10,996 bases of DNA. Origin: Gemmatimonadota bacterium. GTDB lineage: Bacteria; Gemmatimonadota; Gemmatimonadetes; Longimicrobiales; Gaopeijiaceae. Each line of letters begins with the position of its first letter. Position 1 is the stretch's first letter. The stretch is taken from assembly GCA_018678395.1 (NCBI GenBank), contig JAHHMJ010000332.1, forward strand, positions 1 through 10,996. Reading direction: 5' to 3'. The position numbers and the translations under genes were made by a program. The notes under the pieces are model-generated. The model saw only the letters and a list, made by a program, of their open reading frames with translations, was not told where the DNA came from and did not search any database. Shown here in pieces: positions 9,323 to 10,996 of the stretch.

Positions 9323-10317
9323 GTCGTACCGCGTTCCTGCTTCACCCCGCGTCCGCTCTGCACGACACCGGTTGGGGCCATCCGGAGCACCAGGGGCGGC
9401 TGCGTTCCCTCTCGTCGACGGTCGGGCGCGACATGCTGGCCCTGCACGGAAGGGTCGAGCAGATGCAACCGGTCGAGGCTTCCGAGGAAGACCTCCTCCG
9501 TGTCCACACCGCTGAACACGTCGAGACCATCCGCGCCGCCGTGGCCGCCGCGGCCCAGTCCGGCTCGCCGCTGGCGCTCGATCCGGACACGCTGGTGAGT
9601 GACGCCTCGTGGGATGCGGCGCTCGGTTCGGTCGGGGCTGCGATCGCCGCGGCCGGCGCCGTGGCCCGCGGCGATCGAAAGAACGCCTTCGTCGCTACCA
9701 GGCCGCCTGGCCATCACGCGACGCCGGATCGCGCCATGGGCTTCTGCCTCTTCAACACCATCGCGATCACCGCGCGGTGGTTGCAGGCGCAGCACCTCGC
9801 CGAGCGGGTGCTGATCGTCGACTGGGACGTGCATCACGGCAACGGGACGCAGGACGTCTTCTGGGAGGACCCGACGGTGGGCTTCCTCTCGCTGCACCAG
9901 TCCCCGCTCTGGCCGGGCACCGGCTCGGTCGAGGAGCGGGGTGGCGGAGCCGGGGAGGGCACGACGTGGAACGTCGAGCTTCCGGCGGGGACGGGGGGCG
10001 ACGCCTATCGCGAGCGGTTCGTCGAAGCCGTCGACGAGGCCGTCGCCGTGGTGGAGCCCGATTTCGTGCTGGTATCGGCCGGTTTCGATGCCTTGGCGGG
10101 GGATCCGATCGGAGGGCTCGCGCTGGAGCCGGAAGATTTCCATACGCTCACGGAGGCGCTGATCGAGCGTACGATGGTGCGGGGAGATTCCCGACTGGTG
10201 GCGCTGCTCGAAGGGGGCTACGATCCTCGCAGAACCGGACTCGCGGCGGTGGCAGTGCTGCGAGCGATGGCCGGGGTCCGTCCCGCCGATCCGACCCTCC
10301 CGGCGACCGCGGGGTAG
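9319..10317 (+). CDS. Histone deacetylase family protein (zinc-dependent amidohydrolase)
   Basis: 332 residues, the usual size for bacterial members of the arginase/deacetylase superfamily (AcuC, acetylpolyamine amidohydrolase, HDAC-like). These remove acetyl or acyl groups from lysine side chains or polyamines in the cytoplasm. The active site looks complete: RPPGHHAT with the His pair H132-H133; zinc ligands D170 and H172 in DWDVHHGNGTQ and D262 in FDALAGDPIGG; and the transition-state tyrosine Y301 in EGGYDPRR. No signal peptide is present. The GTG start overlaps the previous stop as GTGA and lacks a strong ribosome-binding site, so translation is probably coupled. Starting there keeps the family's N-terminal HPASALHDTGWGHPEHQGR segment. 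The substrate is not predictable: lysine deacylation of acetyl-CoA synthetase (AcuC-like) and polyamine deacetylation are both possible. Its neighbours in the block do not decide the question. Confidence 0.95.
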   Translation: MSRTAFLLHPASALHDTGWGHPEHQGRLRSLSSTVGRDMLALHGRVEQMQPVEASEEDLLRVHTAEHVETIRAAVAAAAQSGSPLALDPDTLVSDASWDAALGSVGAAIAAAGAVARGDRKNAFVATRPPGHHATPDRAMGFCLFNTIAITARWLQAQHLAERVLIVDWDVHHGNGTQDVFWEDPTVGFLSLHQSPLWPGTGSVEERGGGAGEGTTWNVELPAGTGGDAYRERFVEAVDEAVAVVEPDFVLVSAGFDALAGDPIGGLALEPEDFHTLTEALIERTMVRGDSRLVALLEGGYDPRRTGLAAVAVLRAMAGVRPADPTLPATAG

Positions 10318-10327
10318 TCCCCTCACC

Positions 10328-10332
10328 GGAGG
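10328..10332 (+). promoter_or_regulatory. Shine-Dalgarno site for the CcmH-like gene
   Basis: GGAGG, 7 bases before the ATG at 10340, in the 22-base gap after the deacetylase gene. A near-perfect spacing and sequence; it fixes the start. Confidence 0.75.
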
Positions 10333-10339
10333 CAGCATC

Positions 10340-10876
10340 ATGATTCAGCGTATTGTGGGCACGTCCCGTGCTCTTCTCTTTTCGGCCGCGATGCTCGCGG
10401 CGCCCGTAGCTCTCGCCGGCCAGGCCGCGAACGAGCTTCCCCCCGACGGCGAGGGCCCGTCGGAACGCCACCCGGCCGCACAGGGTGCGATCGACCAGCT
10501 CAAGTCCCCCTATTGCCCGGGGCTCATGCTCGAGGTCTGCCCCTCTCCCGGTGGGGCTGCGCTCAGAGACAGCCTCCAGGAGAGAGCGCTTCAAGGCTCC
10601 TCCGCCGACGAACTCGTCGACTGGGTGGTCGGCAACCACGGCGAGCACTGGCGGGCCATGCCCAAGCGATCGGGCATGTCACTCGTCCTCGCGTGGCTCG
10701 TGCCCCCCTTCGGCGTTCTCGCCGGTCTGGGCCTCGTGATCGTGGCGCTCCGCCGGATGCGCGCGTCCGCTCCGCGCCCTGCGACCCGCGAAGGTCCCCT
10801 GTCCGAATCCGAGGAAGCCCGCCTGCGCGAGGCGCTGCGCGAGTTGGACGCCGAGGAAGAAGCCACCTTCTTCTGA
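10340..10876 (+). CDS. CcmH-like cytochrome c maturation protein with noncanonical cysteines
   Basis: 178 residues. A signal peptide (MIQRIVGTSRALLFSAAMLA..., cleavage predicted after ALA at about residue 26) is followed by a periplasmic helical domain, a transmembrane segment at about 113-135 (LAWLVPPFGVLAGLGLVIVA), and an acidic cytoplasmic tail of about 40 residues. The order, the HWRAMP stretch before the membrane and the WLVPP opening of the helix match CcmH/CycL, which reduces apocytochrome c cysteines for haem attachment. The expected LRCxxC motif is replaced by LKSPYCPGLMLEVC: C59 and C67 are spaced CX7C, and Ser sits where the first motif Cys should be (S56). This may be a lineage variant that still forms a disulphide. 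It follows the deacetylase gene by 22 bases and is 1 base before the next gene. The family call is good; redox function is uncertain. Confidence 0.8.
   Translation: MIQRIVGTSRALLFSAAMLAAPVALAGQAANELPPDGEGPSERHPAAQGAIDQLKSPYCPGLMLEVCPSPGGAALRDSLQERALQGSSADELVDWVVGNHGEHWRAMPKRSGMSLVLAWLVPPFGVLAGLGLVIVALRRMRASAPRPATREGPLSESEEARLREALRELDAEEEATFF
10856..10873 (+). repeat. 7-bp inverted repeat at the end of the CcmH-like gene
   Basis: GAAGAAG, loop CCAC, CTTCTTC: a perfect stem ending directly before the TGA at 10874-10876 and 4 bases before the next GTG. It could form an mRNA hairpin at the gene junction that tunes translation of the next gene. It is not a terminator, since no T-run follows. It encodes the codons EEATFF, so chance from codon choice is quite possible. 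Confidence 0.3.
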
Positions 10877-10877
10877 G

Positions 10878-10996
10878 GTGACCGTGAGTTCCTCGCCGGA
10901 TTCCCGGGTACCGGGCCGGGACGCGCCGTCCATGCTGGATCTGGTGCGCCTGAGTCCGCGTCCCCTGTTCCCGCCGGGTGGCGAGCCGCTGTATCG
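10878..10996 (+). CDS. Start of a further gene, product unknown (3' partial)
   Basis: The frame is open from a GTG at 10878, 1 base after the CcmH-like stop, to the right edge: about 39 codons. A second in-frame GTG at 10884 is an alternative start. The visible part reads roughly VTVSSSPDSRVPGRDAPS, then MLDLVRLSPRPLFPPGGEP: a polar, probably disordered N-terminus and then a more hydrophobic segment. There is no signal peptide or recognisable motif in what is visible. Its spacing suggests it belongs to the same operon, perhaps a further cytochrome maturation gene, but the sequence gives no positive support for any function. Confidence 0.5.
   Translation, partial: MTVSSSPDSRVPGRDAPSMLDLVRLSPRPLFPPGGEPLY

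Noticed and set aside
9217..10341. A 374-codon minus-strand frame opposite the deacetylase gene.
   Set aside because: It is antisense to a gene with all catalytic motifs, is Arg/His/Gly-rich, and has no recognisable domain.

Overview
The window is very GC-rich, densely coded bacterial chromosome with every supported gene on the + strand. The gene content, a secreted M6 protease whose C-terminus has a lone dockerin-like loop, a short signal-bearing lipoprotein and a CcmH-like protein with a shifted cysteine pattern, recalls Gemmatimonadota or a related group. That placement is an inference from family resemblance and base composition, not from a marker gene. No tRNA, rRNA, CRISPR array, insertion sequence or phage gene was recognised.

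Layout. (1) 1-2617: a secreted M6 metalloprotease, cut by the left window edge inside its signal peptide, followed with an ATGA overlap by a small lipoprotein. (2) 2618-2876: a short gap holding a 36-residue single-span membrane microprotein that resembles the MetS small subunit of NSS sodium symporters. (3) 2877-6125: an intact carB, the large subunit of carbamoyl-phosphate synthase. Two key motifs fall at exactly the E. coli residue numbers. (4) 6126-6365: a 240-base leader with three inverted repeats. (5) 6366-10996: a tight six-gene block, probably one operon: a GspG-like pseudopilin; a membrane-bound HAMP/GAF-like/HD-GYP protein that is probably a cyclic-di-GMP phosphodiesterase; a small membrane-anchored protein of unknown function; a zinc-dependent histone-deacetylase-family amidohydrolase with its catalytic residues intact; a CcmH-like cytochrome c maturation protein; and the start of another gene cut by the right edge.

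How the genes may work together. Genes in the right-hand block are spaced from an 11-base overlap to a 22-base gap, so they are probably co-transcribed and partly translationally coupled. They join a surface filament or secretion component, second-messenger turnover, deacylation and cytochrome c maturation, and no single pathway obviously unites these. On the left, the protease and the lipoprotein are probably made together, and the dockerin-like tail suggests the lipoprotein may hold or help the protease at the cell surface. No wholly new system is evident. The most unusual items are the protease/lipoprotein pair, the orphan MetS-like microprotein, the noncanonical CcmH motif, and the HD-GYP/unknown/deacetylase gene linkage.
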